Source: SLAN01 sp046545955 (GTDB lineage Bacteria; Spirochaetota; Spirochaetia; DSM-27196; SKKC01). From it: DNA of 5,919 nt. The DNA lies in NCBI GenBank assembly GCA_046545955.1, contig JBKGYS010000146.1:1-5919 (forward strand), in the 5' to 3' direction. The translations under genes and the position numbers were made by a program. The notes under the pieces were generated by a model that saw nothing but the letters and a program-made list of their open reading frames with translations, was not told where the DNA came from and did no database searches. Shown in pieces: positions 5,349-5,919 of the stretch (position 1 is the first letter of the stretch; each line of letters begins with the position of its first letter).

Positions 5349-5919
5349 ATGTTCGACGCAGTACTTCGTAAATCGAAAGACCAAATTCTCGCACCCGTCG
5401 CCGGCATGCTCAGCGGCAGGGTTTCGGCGATGAGCCTGACCCTCGCGGGCTTGGTCCTGGGACTGGCTGCAGCGGGCTCACTTGCACTTGGCCTGAATAC
5501 CCTAGCATTGCTGCTCTGGCTTGCCAATCGCACCGTGGACGGACTCGACGGGACTGTGGCACGCCTCGACGGAAGCCAGTGCGACCTCGGCGGTTACGTT
5601 GACATGATAAGCGACGTGGTAGTCTACGCCGCGCTCGGGCTCGCGATTCCCGTCGGTGGCGGCGTCGGGCAGTGGACTGCCGCCGCGCTGATGCTCGGCG
5701 CCTTCTACGTGAATATAACTTCCTGGACAATCCTCGCGCCCATGCTTGAAACTCGGCGTCTTTCAGACCCTGAAGCGCGCAGTACGAGTGTGCACATGCA
5801 GCGCGGGTTCATGGAGGGAAGCGAGACGATTCTCGCCTACGCCGTGCTCATTGCGATCCCGCAGTGGCGTTTCGTTGTCATGCTTGTGGCGGCCTCTGCC
5901 GCGTGTATAAGTGCCGTGC
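5349..5919 (+). CDS. CDP-alcohol phosphatidyltransferase family membrane protein, 3' end cut by window edge
   Basis: This enzyme family transfers a phosphatidyl group from a CDP-linked lipid to an alcohol in the inner membrane, making phospholipids. The first 190 residues are visible with no stop, near full length for the small (about 200-residue) members. The signature D-x2-D-G-x2-A-R-x8-G-x3-D-x3-D is complete: Asp64, Asp67, Gly68, Ala71, Arg72, Gly81, Asp85 and Asp89, which bind the divalent metal and the CDP group. Hydrophobic stretches at about 28-60, 90-104, 109-131 and 160-186 are likely membrane helices. RGFMEGSETI (152-161) resembles a conserved segment I recall from bacterial members annotated only at family level. 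The acceptor alcohol (glycerol phosphate, inositol phosphate, serine or other) cannot be read from the sequence. The ATG at 5349 has an AAAGAG only 2 nt upstream, a poorly spaced ribosome site. It is divergent from the kinase, with 99 bp between them. Confidence 0.9.
   Translation, partial: MFDAVLRKSKDQILAPVAGMLSGRVSAMSLTLAGLVLGLAAAGSLALGLNTLALLLWLANRTVDGLDGTVARLDGSQCDLGGYVDMISDVVVYAALGLAIPVGGGVGQWTAAALMLGAFYVNITSWTILAPMLETRRLSDPEARSTSVHMQRGFMEGSETILAYAVLIAIPQWRFVVMLVAASAACISAV

Noticed and set aside
5410..5730. Arg-rich 106-codon minus-strand frame opposite the phosphatidyltransferase
   Set aside because: The plus strand carries an intact CDP-alcohol phosphatidyltransferase signature there; the antisense product is low-complexity Arg/Ser sequence.

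Overview
The window is ordinary, densely coded bacterial chromosome with a fairly GC-rich base composition and no sign of mobile DNA, CRISPR or RNA genes. The type IIA topoisomerase pair at the left belongs to the ParE/ParC branch shared by Spirochaetota and Bacteroidota (ParE with LRTGMYIG, a compact C-terminus and RFKGLGEISP; ParC with EYASYVIKDRAIPDIDDG). The REC-PAS-HisKA_2 kinase and the purine-rich Shine-Dalgarno sites make a free-living spirochaete my preferred guess. This is an inference from recalled family patterns, not a search result.

Layout: (1) Bases 1-2121, minus strand: parE followed 13 bp later by parC, whose 3' part runs off the left edge. (2) Bases 2122-2304: a divergent intergenic region with an 18-bp imperfect palindrome and an AT-rich patch. 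(3) Bases 2305-3825, plus strand: a GMC flavoenzyme. Its whole length lines up with Arthrobacter choline oxidase, and nearly all the active-site residues I can recall are present, so it probably oxidises choline to glycine betaine. (4) Bases 3822-5249, minus strand: a soluble sensor histidine kinase with a degenerate receiver, a PAS domain, HisKA_2 and an ATPase domain. It converges on the flavoenzyme so tightly that the two stop codons overlap, and a strong hairpin spans the junction. (5) Bases 5250-5348: a short divergent spacer with an oddly placed Shine-Dalgarno sequence for the kinase. (6) Bases 5349-5919, plus strand: a CDP-alcohol phosphatidyltransferase cut off by the right edge.

Only parE and parC clearly work together, as the two subunits of one topoisomerase. 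The other three genes are each transcribed in opposite orientation to their neighbours and do not form an operon. A link between choline oxidation, the kinase and phospholipid synthesis is possible but unsupported. I see no convincing undescribed multi-gene system. The points most worth checking are the choline oxidase in this setting, the unusual EGQSAS motif in ParE, the pseudo-receiver of the kinase, and the kinase start, where the best Shine-Dalgarno site faces an AUA codon rather than the AUG.
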